From: Oscillospiraceae bacterium
GTDB taxonomy: Bacteria; Bacillota; Clostridia; Oscillospirales; Acutalibacteraceae
Direction: 5' to 3'
DNA: 33,108 nt
Assembly (NCBI GenBank): GCA_015066045.1
Contig: SVPD01000024.1
Location: forward strand, 1 to 33,108
In this document: positions 22,546-30,044 of the stretch, in pieces
How positions within the stretch are numbered: position 1 is the stretch's first letter
How the letters are laid out: each line of letters opens with the position of its first letter
The notes under the pieces: model-generated
Seen by the model: the letters and a program-made list of their open reading frames with translations, nothing else
Databases searched by the model: none
What the model was told of the DNA's origin: nothing
Position numbers and translations under genes: made by a program

Positions 22546-23445
22546 TCAACTGTCCAGATATTCTACTGCCTTGGTCGCTGCCACCGTACCGTCAGCCGTG
22601 GCAGTGGTAAGCTGCCTGATATCCTTTTTACGGCAGTCACCGCATACATAAAGTCCGTTTCTTACCGTGCAGTCCTCCCCTGCCTCCACATAGCCGTAGG
22701 AGTCGAGAGGTAAAAGAGAGCTGAAATCAGCAGTGAGAGGAGTCTGACCGATAGCCATAAACAGTCCGCTTACATCGATTACTCTCTTTTCGCCCGTAAG
22801 CTTATTTTCCACAGTTATACTTTTAATTATCGGTGCTGCCTCGGCAGAAAGCAGAACACTGTCCGTGACAAGTTCTATGTTTTCCCTTTGCCTTGCCTTT
22901 TCAACTAAGCTTTTCTCTGCCCTGAAGCCGTCACGTCGGTGGACAAGATAAACCTTACGGCAGATATCGCTCAGATAAAGTGCATCCTGCAGGGCCGTGT
23001 TACCGCCTCCGATAACTGCCGTATCTCTGCCTCGGAAAAAATTTCCGTCACAGGTGGCGCAGTAGGAAAGGCCTCTGCCTATAAGCTTGTCCTCATCGGG
23101 TATGCCGGATTTTTTAGGCTCCGTACCCGGAGCAAAAATTACAGTCCTGGCTTTATATTCCTTATCTGCCGCCACAGTGAAAGAACCTTCATTTTCCTCC
23201 ACGGCCTTCACCTTAGCCGTGATAATCTCTGCGCCGAAAAGCTCAGCCTGCTTTTTCAGCTTCTCTGAAAGCTCGAAGCCGCTTATCTCCTCAAAGCCGG
23301 GATAATTTTCCACCTTATGGCTTTTGCTTATCTGTCCCCCGAAGGCTTTGCCCTCAAAAAGAAGAACACTTTTTCCGCTTCTCGCACCGTAAATTGCCGC
23401 CGTTAAGCCGGCAGGTCCGCCGCCTATGATAATTATATCCTTCAT
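22546..23445 (-). CDS. trxB: Thioredoxin-disulfide reductase
   Basis: 299 aa from the ATG at 23445, 8 bp after AGAGG; an upstream GTG at 23454 overlaps the ribosome binding site. FAD-binding GGGPAGLTAAIYGARSG is at the N-terminus, the redox-active CATC at residues 129-132, the NADPH site GGGNTALQDA from 146, and a late GDCR motif near the flavin. Low-Mr thioredoxin reductase transfers electrons from NADPH via FAD to thioredoxin. No thioredoxin gene is adjacent. The size is slightly shorter than the usual 305-320. An NADPH-binding HRRDGFR block follows the nucleotide loop, favouring NADPH over a ferredoxin-dependent variant. Confidence 0.93.
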   Translation of the reverse strand: MKDIIIIGGGPAGLTAAIYGARSGKSVLLFEGKAFGGQISKSHKVENYPGFEEISGFELSEKLKKQAELFGAEIITAKVKAVEENEGSFTVAADKEYKARTVIFAPGTEPKKSGIPDEDKLIGRGLSYCATCDGNFFRGRDTAVIGGGNTALQDALYLSDICRKVYLVHRRDGFRAEKSLVEKARQRENIELVTDSVLLSAEAAPIIKSITVENKLTGEKRVIDVSGLFMAIGQTPLTADFSSLLPLDSYGYVEAGEDCTVRNGLYVCGDCRKKDIRQLTTATADGTVAATKAVEYLDS

Positions 23446-23627
23446 ATTAAACACCTCTTTTCTTCATATTGCATAGTATATTTTAACACAAAGAAAGAGA
23501 GATTACTACTGAAGTTGGAAAAAACTTATAAAAATCAAAAAAATTTCCTTTATTATAGAAAATCCCTTTATAATGTGATATAATAACTAAGACTATGTGT
23601 ATTATTCTTTCGAAAGGAAGGATTGTT

Positions 23628-24398
23628 TTGACAAAGACGGTTAAAGGCTTAAAAATAAATTATATAGACGAAGGACAGGGTGAGCTTGTGGTTCTCCTGC
23701 ACGGCTGGGGCTCAAACATAAAGCTCTTCCAGGCCAGCGTGGACCTTTTAAAAAAGGGCTACAGAGTGGTCACTATGGATATGCCGGGCTTCGGTGAAAG
23801 CGAAGAGCCGAAGGAGCCCTGGAGCGTAGACGATTATGTGGACTTTCTGCTGGAGTTTTTAAAGGACTACGACTTTTCCGAGGTAACCCTTTTAGGTCAC
23901 TCCTTCGGCGGCAGAGTTATAATCAAGCTCTGCTCACGTGAAAATCCCTTTGAGGTGGAAAAGGTTATACTTGTCGATGCGGCAGGTGTTAAGCCGAAAA
24001 AGACCTTGAAGCAGAAAATCAGGCAGCGCATTTATAAAATGACCAAATGGATTTTCTCTCTTAAGATAGTGATGCTTCTTTTCCCCGATGCTCTGGAAAA
24101 GCTCCGCAAGCGTAACGGTTCAGCCGACTATAACGCTGCATCTCCCGTTATGAGACAGACCTTGGTAAAGGTAGTAAACGAAGACCTGACACATCTTATG
24201 CCGAATGTGAAATGCCCTGCTCTGCTCATCTGGGGCACGGCAGACGATGCCACCCCCTTAAGCGACGCCGAAATAATGGAAAAGCTTATGCCTCAGGCAG
24301 GTCTGGTCACCTTCGAGGGTGCGGGACACTACTCCTTCCTGGAAAGACAGGCACAGTACCTGAGAGTGCTGGCCTCATTTATGAAAATTGATTTATAA
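23628..24398 (+). CDS. Alpha/beta hydrolase
   Basis: 256 aa from TTG at 23628, which has AGGAAGG 6 bp upstream. The in-frame ATG at 23595 has no ribosome binding site and lies just after two TATAAT boxes (23569-23574, 23579-23584). Core features: LLHGWGSN oxyanion motif, MDMPGFGES, nucleophile elbow GHSFGG (S92), acid D206 in WGTADDATP and H234 in GAGHYSF. This is the classic intracellular hydrolase/MhpC-type layout with a helical cap at about 125-190. It starts an operon with a MurF-like ligase (17 bp) and Ddl, a conserved-looking arrangement, but no cell-wall role can be assigned from the sequence itself. Confidence 0.87.
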   Translation: MTKTVKGLKINYIDEGQGELVVLLHGWGSNIKLFQASVDLLKKGYRVVTMDMPGFGESEEPKEPWSVDDYVDFLLEFLKDYDFSEVTLLGHSFGGRVIIKLCSRENPFEVEKVILVDAAGVKPKKTLKQKIRQRIYKMTKWIFSLKIVMLLFPDALEKLRKRNGSADYNAASPVMRQTLVKVVNEDLTHLMPNVKCPALLIWGTADDATPLSDAEIMEKLMPQAGLVTFEGAGHYSFLERQAQYLRVLASFMKIDL

Positions 24399-24415
24399 TC
24401 AGAAGGGAAACGATT

Positions 24416-25987
24416 ATGGTTTTTACAGTTTCAGCTATTATCTGCTCGGTGCTTTTCGCCGTCAGTACAGTTTTGTGCCTCATCGATTCGATGCACTTCT
24501 TTCAGCTTAACTCCTATCGCTTTGACACCCACACCAAATGGATAAAGGAAAACACCAGAAAATATTATCTGCACGCCGTGCTTTCCGTTCTGGCTCTTAT
24601 AGCCGTTTTTCTCGAAATTCCCGGCCAGCTGAAGCTTTTTGCCTGTGCAGTGATATTCGCACTCGCATGCCCCGCCGAAAAGCCCAAAAAGGCCAAAAAG
24701 CCTCTCGTTTACACAGCCCGTGTAAAGAGAATGCTCGTCACCCTCGCTCTGCTTATACTGCTTATGACCGGTGCCGGCATCATCTTCGTAAATCCGACAC
24801 GTGTGAGCGTTTATCTGCTTATCCTCACCCTTATCTATACTCTTGCCCCCGTGCTCGTGCTTCTGGCAAATCTCATAAATAAGCCTATGGAGCTTTCCAT
24901 CAATAACGGCTATATAAAGGATGCAACGAGAATCCTCGCCTCCTGCCCTGATCTCAGAATCATAGGCATCACCGGCAGCTACGGCAAAACGAGCGTAAAG
25001 TACTACCTTACCACTCTGCTCAGAGCGAAATATAATGTGCTTATGACACCCGAAAGCTATAACACCCCTATGGGTGTGGTAAAAACCGTACGTGGCTCCC
25101 TGAAGGCTACACACGAAATTTTCGTGTGCGAAATGGGTGCCAAATGGGTAGGTGACATCAAAGAGCTTTGCGATATCGTTCATCCTCAGCACGGTGTAAT
25201 CACTTCCATCGGCCCTCAGCATCTCGAATCCTTCAAAACACTCGATGCAGTCAAAAGCACCAAATTTGAACTGTCCGATGCTCTTCCCGAGGGCGGTATG
25301 CTCTTTCTTAATGCAGACGACGAAAACATAAAGGCTCACGGCAGCACCCGTCCCTTTATCTCCTACAGTATCGATGCAGATGCCGACTACAAGGCCTACG
25401 ACATTTCCGTAAGCGAGAGAGGCACCACCTTCTCCGTAAGGACTCCCGAGGGCGAAAGTGAGCAGTTTTCCACCAAGCTCATCGGCAGACATAATGTTCT
25501 CAACATCGTCGGCGCTATCGCTATCAGCCATAAAATGGGCATCACTTTAAAGGAGCTCAAAGGTCAGGTCCGCCGTCTGGAGGGTGTGCCTCACCGTCTC
25601 CAGCTTTCTGACAGAGGCGATATGACCATCATCGACGATGCCTATAACTCTAACCCCAGCGGCACCAAGGCAGCCCTGGAGGCTCTCAGCCTTTTCGACG
25701 GCTACAGGATTCTCGTAACCCCCGGTATGGTAGAGCTCGGTGCCAAGCAGAATGAGCTTAACCGTGAATTCGGCAGAAATGCTGCCAAGGTCTGTGACTA
25801 TGTGGTTCTCGTCGGTCAGAAGCAGGCAGTTCCCATAAAGGCAGGCTTACTCGACGAAGCATATGACGAAAGCAGAATCTTTATAGCCGACACTATCGAA
25901 GAGGCTCTTTCTCACGTATATTCCATCGACAGTCAGGGCAGAAAAAAGATCGTTCTTTTAGAAAACGACCTTCCCGATAACTATTAA
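24416..25987 (+). CDS. Membrane-anchored Mur ligase, MurF-like
   Basis: 523 aa. About five hydrophobic segments occupy the first 155 residues (3-25, 50-66, 72-86, 106-124, 131-152), an extension absent from soluble MurF. Then comes a Mur ligase: ATP loop GITGSYGKTS (184-193), EMGAKWVGDIKELCDIVHP, the SIGPQHLESF block, LIGRHNVLNIVGAIAI and the C-terminal IIDDAYNSNPSGTKAALEAL, closest to MurF. MurF adds D-Ala-D-Ala to UDP-MurNAc-tripeptide. The next gene is ddl, which makes that dipeptide, so the assignment is well supported by context. Whether it replaces or supplements a soluble MurF cannot be told from this window. ATG 17 bp after the hydrolase stop. Confidence 0.87.
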   Translation: MVFTVSAIICSVLFAVSTVLCLIDSMHFFQLNSYRFDTHTKWIKENTRKYYLHAVLSVLALIAVFLEIPGQLKLFACAVIFALACPAEKPKKAKKPLVYTARVKRMLVTLALLILLMTGAGIIFVNPTRVSVYLLILTLIYTLAPVLVLLANLINKPMELSINNGYIKDATRILASCPDLRIIGITGSYGKTSVKYYLTTLLRAKYNVLMTPESYNTPMGVVKTVRGSLKATHEIFVCEMGAKWVGDIKELCDIVHPQHGVITSIGPQHLESFKTLDAVKSTKFELSDALPEGGMLFLNADDENIKAHGSTRPFISYSIDADADYKAYDISVSERGTTFSVRTPEGESEQFSTKLIGRHNVLNIVGAIAISHKMGITLKELKGQVRRLEGVPHRLQLSDRGDMTIIDDAYNSNPSGTKAALEALSLFDGYRILVTPGMVELGAKQNELNREFGRNAAKVCDYVVLVGQKQAVPIKAGLLDEAYDESRIFIADTIEEALSHVYSIDSQGRKKIVLLENDLPDNY

Positions 25988-26008
25988 TTTTATTCTGAGG
26001 TGATAATA

Positions 26009-27238
26009 ATGAAAACTAAGGTTGGCGTATTCTTCGGCGGCAAAACTACCGAGCACGAAATTTCCGTAATTTCCGCTATTCAGGCCATCGGATATTTAGA
26101 CAGAGAAAAATACGATGTTATCCCCGTCTACATAACCAAAAGCAACGAATTTTATGTAGGCGAGAAAATCGGTGACATCTCCGCATACACAGACATACCC
26201 TCTCTTTTAAAGGAAAGTCAGAGAGTTATTATGGTAAACGACGAGGGCAAGGCTAAGCTCATAAAATACCCTCAGAAAATGTTTTCGAAGCCTCTCTACG
26301 ACTACATCGACATCGCATTTCCCATCGTACACGGCACTAACGTAGAGGACGGTACGCTTCAGGGCTTTCTGCAGATGATGGGCATTCCCTATGTGGGCTG
26401 CGACGTACTCTCCTCAGCAGTGGGTATGGATAAATATGTGATGAAAACCGTGCTCAAGGATAACGGTATTCCCGTTCTTGACTGCAAATGCTACACATCA
26501 AATCAGTATGATGACGATGTGGATGCACTCGTAAATGAAATCGAAAAGGAAATCGGCTATCCCGTTATCGTAAAGCCCGTAAACCTCGGCTCCTCCATCG
26601 GTATTTCAAAGGCTGACGACAGAGACGAGCTTTATGACTCTCTGGAAACCGCCTTCGCCTATGCTACCAAGGTACTCATCGAAAGAGCGGTACAGAATCT
26701 CAAGGAAATCAACTGCTCCGTTTTAGGTGACTATAGCGGTGCAGAGGCCTCAGAATGTGAAGAGCCCGTTTCCTCGGATAAAATCCTCACCTTCACTGAA
26801 AAATACATCGGTGACGGCTCAGCCAAAGGCTCAAAGGGCGCAGTAAAATCCTCACCCTCGGGCAGCAAGGGCATGGCTACTCTGAAAAGAAAAATTCCCG
26901 CCGAAATCACCGATGAGCAGAGAGACACCGTCCGTAAAATGGCAGTAGACGCCTTCAAGGTGCTCGGCTGCAGCGGTGTTTCACGTATCGACTTTATGAT
27001 GGACACTGCCACGGGCGAAATCTGGCTGAACGAAATCAACACCATCCCCGGCTCTCTCTCCTTCTATCTCTGGGAGCCTATAGGTGTAAAATACACAGAG
27101 CTTCTCGATAAGATGATATCCCTCGCTCTGAAAAGAGAAAGAGAGCAGGAAAACATCACCTTCTCCTTCGACTCAAATGTCCTGCAGGGCGTTAAGCTCG
27201 GCGGCGGAGCCAAGGGTGCAAAGGGAAGCAAGATGTAA
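26009..27238 (+). CDS. ddl: D-alanine--D-alanine ligase
   Basis: 409 aa from the ATG at 26009, 6 bp after TGAGGTG; an in-frame GTG at 26000 is part of that ribosome binding site. ATP-grasp enzyme: GVFFGGKTTEHEIS at the start, FPIVHGTNVEDGTLQGFLQ, VKPVNLGSSIGISKA, GCSGVSRIDFMMD and the Mg2+-binding NEINTIPGSLSFYLWE. It joins two D-Ala for peptidoglycan. The omega-loop region after EKYIGDG carries a Gly/Ser/Lys-rich insertion of roughly 20 residues (AKGSKGAVKSS...), and the C-terminus ends in a similar GGGAKGAKGSKM tail; canonical Ddl is 300-370 aa. VanA-type D-Lac ligases are the alternative, but no van genes are present. Confidence 0.93.
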   Translation: MKTKVGVFFGGKTTEHEISVISAIQAIGYLDREKYDVIPVYITKSNEFYVGEKIGDISAYTDIPSLLKESQRVIMVNDEGKAKLIKYPQKMFSKPLYDYIDIAFPIVHGTNVEDGTLQGFLQMMGIPYVGCDVLSSAVGMDKYVMKTVLKDNGIPVLDCKCYTSNQYDDDVDALVNEIEKEIGYPVIVKPVNLGSSIGISKADDRDELYDSLETAFAYATKVLIERAVQNLKEINCSVLGDYSGAEASECEEPVSSDKILTFTEKYIGDGSAKGSKGAVKSSPSGSKGMATLKRKIPAEITDEQRDTVRKMAVDAFKVLGCSGVSRIDFMMDTATGEIWLNEINTIPGSLSFYLWEPIGVKYTELLDKMISLALKREREQENITFSFDSNVLQGVKLGGGAKGAKGSKM

Positions 27239-27247
27239 TTAATTCTC

Positions 27248-27274
27248 AATTCACAATGCGCAATGCACAATCGC
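27248..27274. repeat. Left copy of an inverted 27-nt intergenic repeat
   Basis: This AT-rich block with nested CACAAT/CAATGC units is the inverse complement of 27818-27844, differing at about five positions. It starts 10 bp after the ddl stop. Confidence 0.5.
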
Positions 27275-27372
27275 GGGCAGGGTTTCAGGAATAAAAAAAT
27301 GATAGTCCGCAGCCTTTACGGTGATAAACGTAGAGAACAGGTTGTGCCGTGTCCGCAAAAGAGATATAAACT

Positions 27373-27410
27373 AAAGCACAGGAATTGAATTTTCCTGTGC
27401 TTTTAATATT
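27373..27410. terminator. Bidirectional intrinsic terminator
   Basis: AAAGCACAGGAA (27373-27384) pairs perfectly with TTCCTGTGCTTT (27392-27403), then TAATATTT. It stands between convergent ddl and the 74-aa zinc-ribbon gene. Confidence 0.85.
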
Positions 27411-27423
27411 TATAAAATATGTT

Positions 27424-27648
27424 TTACTCTGCCTTCTCCGAATAATCGATAACTACTTTCTCGCACTCGGCACAATTATATGCAATGCAGGTCGGTCCCG
27501 TCCAGTTATGAGAGCTGAGCAGAAATTCATCCTCCAGCGCTATATCAGGTGCAAACCAGAATTTATGCTCCTTAGTTGTAAAGAAAATCTTACGGGCGCT
27601 CTGCACTACACCCTTTACCATTTCTTCTCCACAACATGGACATTTCAT
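27424..27648 (-). CDS. Small zinc-ribbon protein (DUF6487-like)
   Basis: 74 aa from the ATG at 27648, which has GGTGGTG just upstream; an in-frame ATG at 27663 has no ribosome binding site. The start MKCPCCGEEMVKG and a later NCAECEKVVIDYS give two CxxC pairs that should bind one zinc. A central FWFAPDI hydrophobic stretch lies between. Such proteins are common in Clostridia and unassigned functionally. It is in a segment bounded by inverted repeats (27248-27274, 27818-27844), separate from the upstream minus-strand operon. Confidence 0.75.
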   Translation of the reverse strand: MKCPCCGEEMVKGVVQSARKIFFTTKEHKFWFAPDIALEDEFLLSSHNWTGPTCIAYNCAECEKVVIDYSEKAE

Positions 27649-27733
27649 CTCATCACCACCCATAAACCGTTTATGTATGAATAATACTATAAAAGCATAA
27701 ATGTGTCAATAAAGGAACATAGAATAAAAATAC

Positions 27734-27756
27734 GGGCGGGATGAGTCATCCCGCCC
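27734..27756. repeat. REP-like GC-rich palindrome
   Basis: GGGCGGGATG (27734-27743), loop AGT, CATCCCGCCC (27747-27756): a perfect 10-bp stem in otherwise AT-rich sequence. No long T-tract follows on either strand, so a repeat-family hairpin is more likely than a strong terminator, though it could stop transcripts from the MGMT-type gene. Confidence 0.5.
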
Positions 27757-27817
27757 TACATTATTCAGATTCGTAAAATCGGCGGTGTAACACTTCTTAT
27801 TTCCCGAAGTATCCCCT

Positions 27818-27844
27818 GCGATTGTGAATTACACATTGCGAATT
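27818..27844. repeat. Right copy of the inverted 27-nt repeat
   Basis: Inverse complement of 27248-27274 with about five differences. It overlaps the last bases of the MGMT-type gene's stop codon, so an insertion may have supplied the stop. Confidence 0.5.
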
Positions 27845-28142
27845 ATCCCCAGAAGCACTCTCTTTCCACCCTGCCTTCAAGGTCGAAGGTAACTCCCTCG
27901 CCCTCGAGTAAGGCTCTCTGCACCTGTTTACCTCCGAAGGCAAAGCCCTCAGAGAGTCTGCCGTCAGAGAAAACCACTCTGTGGCAGGGTATTTCTCCCG
28001 GAGCGGGATTTGAATGCAGGGCATAGCCGACCACTCTCGACCAGCGGGGATTTCCCGCCATCATAGCCACCTGACCGTAGGAGGCCACCTTGCCCCTCGG
28101 AATTTCCTTTACTACGGCATAAATTCTGTCAAATGTGTTCAT
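27843..28142 (-). CDS. MGMT-type DNA alkyltransferase domain protein
   Basis: 99 aa from the ATG at 28142, preceded by TGAGG; a longer in-frame reading runs antisense to the preceding gene's His-rich tail and is rejected. It is the DNA-binding/catalytic domain of methylguanine methyltransferases alone: IPRGKVASYGQVAMMAGNP (recognition helix) and GEIPCHRVV, with the alkyl-accepting Cys present. The N-terminal Ada/Ogt domain is missing. Stand-alone domains of this size are usually alkyltransferase-like proteins (ATL), but those have lost the Cys (PWHR). Here the Cys remains, so repair activity is possible. It starts 8 bp after the NifX-like stop, hence cotranscription. Confidence 0.85.
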   Translation of the reverse strand: MNTFDRIYAVVKEIPRGKVASYGQVAMMAGNPRWSRVVGYALHSNPAPGEIPCHRVVFSDGRLSEGFAFGGKQVQRALLEGEGVTFDLEGRVERECFWG

Positions 28143-28149
28143 TAATACC

Positions 28150-28539
28150 TCAGTGGTTTCCGCAGCCATGCTCACCGCAGACGTGGTCTCCGCCGTGCTC
28201 GTGGTCATGGTGGTCACACTTAACGTCGGGATTATAGCGAAGAGAGCCTGCGATAAAGCTTACCGCCGCCATATCTGCCGCACCCTGAACACCGCCGTAA
28301 ACCTTGATTCCCGCCTCAGCCAAAGCGTTCTGCGCACCGCCGCCGATACCGCCGCAGATTACCACATCCACGCCCTGAGCGGAAAGAAAGCCTGCTAAAG
28401 CTCCGTGGCCGCTGCCGTTAGTGTCCAAAACTGCGGCAGACTTCACCGTATCGTTTTCTACCTCATAGATTTTAAACTGACTTGTGTGACCGAAATGCTG
28501 GAAAACCTGTCCGTTTTCATAAGTTATTGCTATTTTCAT
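28150..28539 (-). CDS. NifX/NafY-type Fe-Mo cofactor-binding family protein with His-rich tail
   Basis: 129 aa. Residues 1-105 are the dinitrogenase iron-molybdenum cofactor domain (PF02579): MKIAITYENGQVFQHFGHT and VICGGIGGGAQNALAEAGI. The last ~22 residues are His/Cys/Asp-rich (CDHHDHEHGGDH, then GEHGCGNH), a likely metal-binding tail. No nif or other nitrogenase gene is present. In non-diazotrophic anaerobes this family accompanies MRP/ApbC iron-sulfur proteins, so a metal or Fe-S handling role is inferred. AAAGGAG precedes the ATG, 36 bp after the symporter stop. Confidence 0.88.
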   Translation of the reverse strand: MKIAITYENGQVFQHFGHTSQFKIYEVENDTVKSAAVLDTNGSGHGALAGFLSAQGVDVVICGGIGGGAQNALAEAGIKVYGGVQGAADMAAVSFIAGSLRYNPDVKCDHHDHEHGGDHVCGEHGCGNH

Positions 28540-28575
28540 TTTTATATTCTCCTTTTTATAATAGATTATACTTTT

Positions 28576-30033
28576 TTATTCTGTTATATCGTAGGTCTTT
28601 GACATCATGCTCAGAGCCTGCTCACGGGTGATTTTGCCTGTATTGCATTCTATCATAATCTGAACATCCTTATCCTTAAGGTCATAGAAAAGCCATACTA
28701 TGTAGGCAAGAAAGCCTCCGATGGCGGGAATAAGCATAAAGATAAGCCAAAGCATATTCAGTGCATGGGGAGTCTGGGTTACACCGCTCTGCTCCAGCTC
28801 CTGAAAGGAGCTGACCTCCACCATTTTCCAGCCTACCGACTGAAGACCGAGCAGGAACATTCCCAGTGAGCCTGAGATGGAGCCCGTAAGCTTGGCCATA
28901 AAGGTCTGCACGGCAAAGGTTATACCCTTAGCCTCAGTGCCGCTCTTGAAGCGACCGTATTCTGCACAGTCGGGAGTGAAGATAAACATTTCCAGTGCCA
29001 CCACTGCCAGAGGAATGGAGCGGATAGTGAACATAATAATGTAAACGACCACATTTCCGTAGCCTATCGCCCATGTCAGCACGCTGAGAATAACATAAAG
29101 CAGCAGACACACACGGTTTACCTTCATTTTGTCGTATTTTCGGATAATCTTCGGCAGAAGAAGTGCGATAATAAGCTGCGGCACCGTTCCCACCGCACCG
29201 ACTACAAGAGAGAACAAGGCACTGTGGAACAGATAATAGGAAACATAAAGAGTAAAGGCATTTCCTATGCTCAGTGCAGAATAGAAGAAAAGTCCGAGAT
29301 AATATATCAGAAGATATTTATTTTTCACGAGATATGAAAACATTCTTCCGATAGTAAAGGTTTCCTCCGCCTCAGCGTGGAAGCGTTCCTTGAGCTTAAA
29401 GGAGGCGGGAAGCATCAGAGCAAAGGCCATAATGCAGATTATTACGGTTATCATACCGTAATTCATACCTACCTTTTCGCTGATAAGAACAGTGGAAAGA
29501 GTGGAGGTAATGCCCACGCCCGCATAGGTAGCTATGCTTTTATAGGACTGGATGGTATTTCTTTCGTCGATGCTCTGACTCATAGAGGTAAGAATGCCGA
29601 AAATGGGCACGTCACACAGGGTATAAGCCGTATCCCAGAGCATATAGGCAATAGCGAACCACACCAGCTTGACCGTCTGAGACGAGCCCTCGGGTATAAC
29701 GAAGGTAAGAATGGTCGCTATAGGAATAAGCATAGTGGAAACACGTATCCAGGGCAGATATTTTTTACCGCTTCTGAATCTGACCGAGTCAAATATCACA
29801 CCGAAAAGAGTGTCGTTTACTGCGTCCCACACCTTTACGATAAGCATAACAGTAGCTGATTTCATCGGATCGATGCCGAGAAACAGGAGATATGTAGTAA
29901 GACACACATTGAAAAGGGTGTAAATCATATTCTGCCCCGCAAAATATGAATAGTAGCTGAGTCTTTCCGTGGGCTCTGTAGACCATTCCGGCCTTCCCGC
30001 AAAAACACTTTTAACTTTAGTAATCAGTTCCAT
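28576..30033 (-). CDS. GPH-family sugar:cation symporter (MelB-like)
   Basis: 485 aa from the ATG at 30033, preceded by AGGGGAGA; a GTG at 30048 lies in that ribosome binding site. About 12 membrane helices. The ERLSYYSYFAGQNMIYTLFN start, KVWDAVNDTLFGVIFDSVRF loop and KKYLPWIRVSTMLIP stretch are diagnostic of the glycoside-pentoside-hexuronide family, which imports unphosphorylated glycosides with Na+ or H+. A GH13_31 alpha-glucosidase is encoded directly upstream, so alpha-glucosides such as isomaltose-type oligosaccharides are the inferred cargo. The alpha-glucosidase stop (30045) is 11 bp before this start. Confidence 0.9.
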   Translation of the reverse strand: MELITKVKSVFAGRPEWSTEPTERLSYYSYFAGQNMIYTLFNVCLTTYLLFLGIDPMKSATVMLIVKVWDAVNDTLFGVIFDSVRFRSGKKYLPWIRVSTMLIPIATILTFVIPEGSSQTVKLVWFAIAYMLWDTAYTLCDVPIFGILTSMSQSIDERNTIQSYKSIATYAGVGITSTLSTVLISEKVGMNYGMITVIICIMAFALMLPASFKLKERFHAEAEETFTIGRMFSYLVKNKYLLIYYLGLFFYSALSIGNAFTLYVSYYLFHSALFSLVVGAVGTVPQLIIALLLPKIIRKYDKMKVNRVCLLLYVILSVLTWAIGYGNVVVYIIMFTIRSIPLAVVALEMFIFTPDCAEYGRFKSGTEAKGITFAVQTFMAKLTGSISGSLGMFLLGLQSVGWKMVEVSSFQELEQSGVTQTPHALNMLWLIFMLIPAIGGFLAYIVWLFYDLKDKDVQIMIECNTGKITREQALSMMSKTYDITE

Positions 30034-30044
30034 ATTTTCTCCCC

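Noticed and set aside
23595-23627. ATG at 23595 as start of the alpha/beta hydrolase
   Set aside because: No ribosome binding site and too close to the likely transcription start; TTG at 23628 follows AGGAAGG and matches the expected family N-terminus.
24431-25531. 366-aa antisense open frame opposite the MurF-like gene
   Set aside because: A by-product of codon bias on the real strand: no ribosome binding site, no recognisable family, and the sense strand has clear Mur ligase motifs.
28143-28217. Extended N-terminus of the MGMT-type protein
   Set aside because: The Thr-rich extension is antisense-like read-through of the His-rich codons of the NifX-like gene in another frame; the ATG at 28142 has TGAGG upstream.
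28150-28539. Evidence for nitrogen fixation from the NifX-like gene
   Set aside because: The PF02579 domain is widespread in anaerobes without nitrogenase and no nif structural genes are present.
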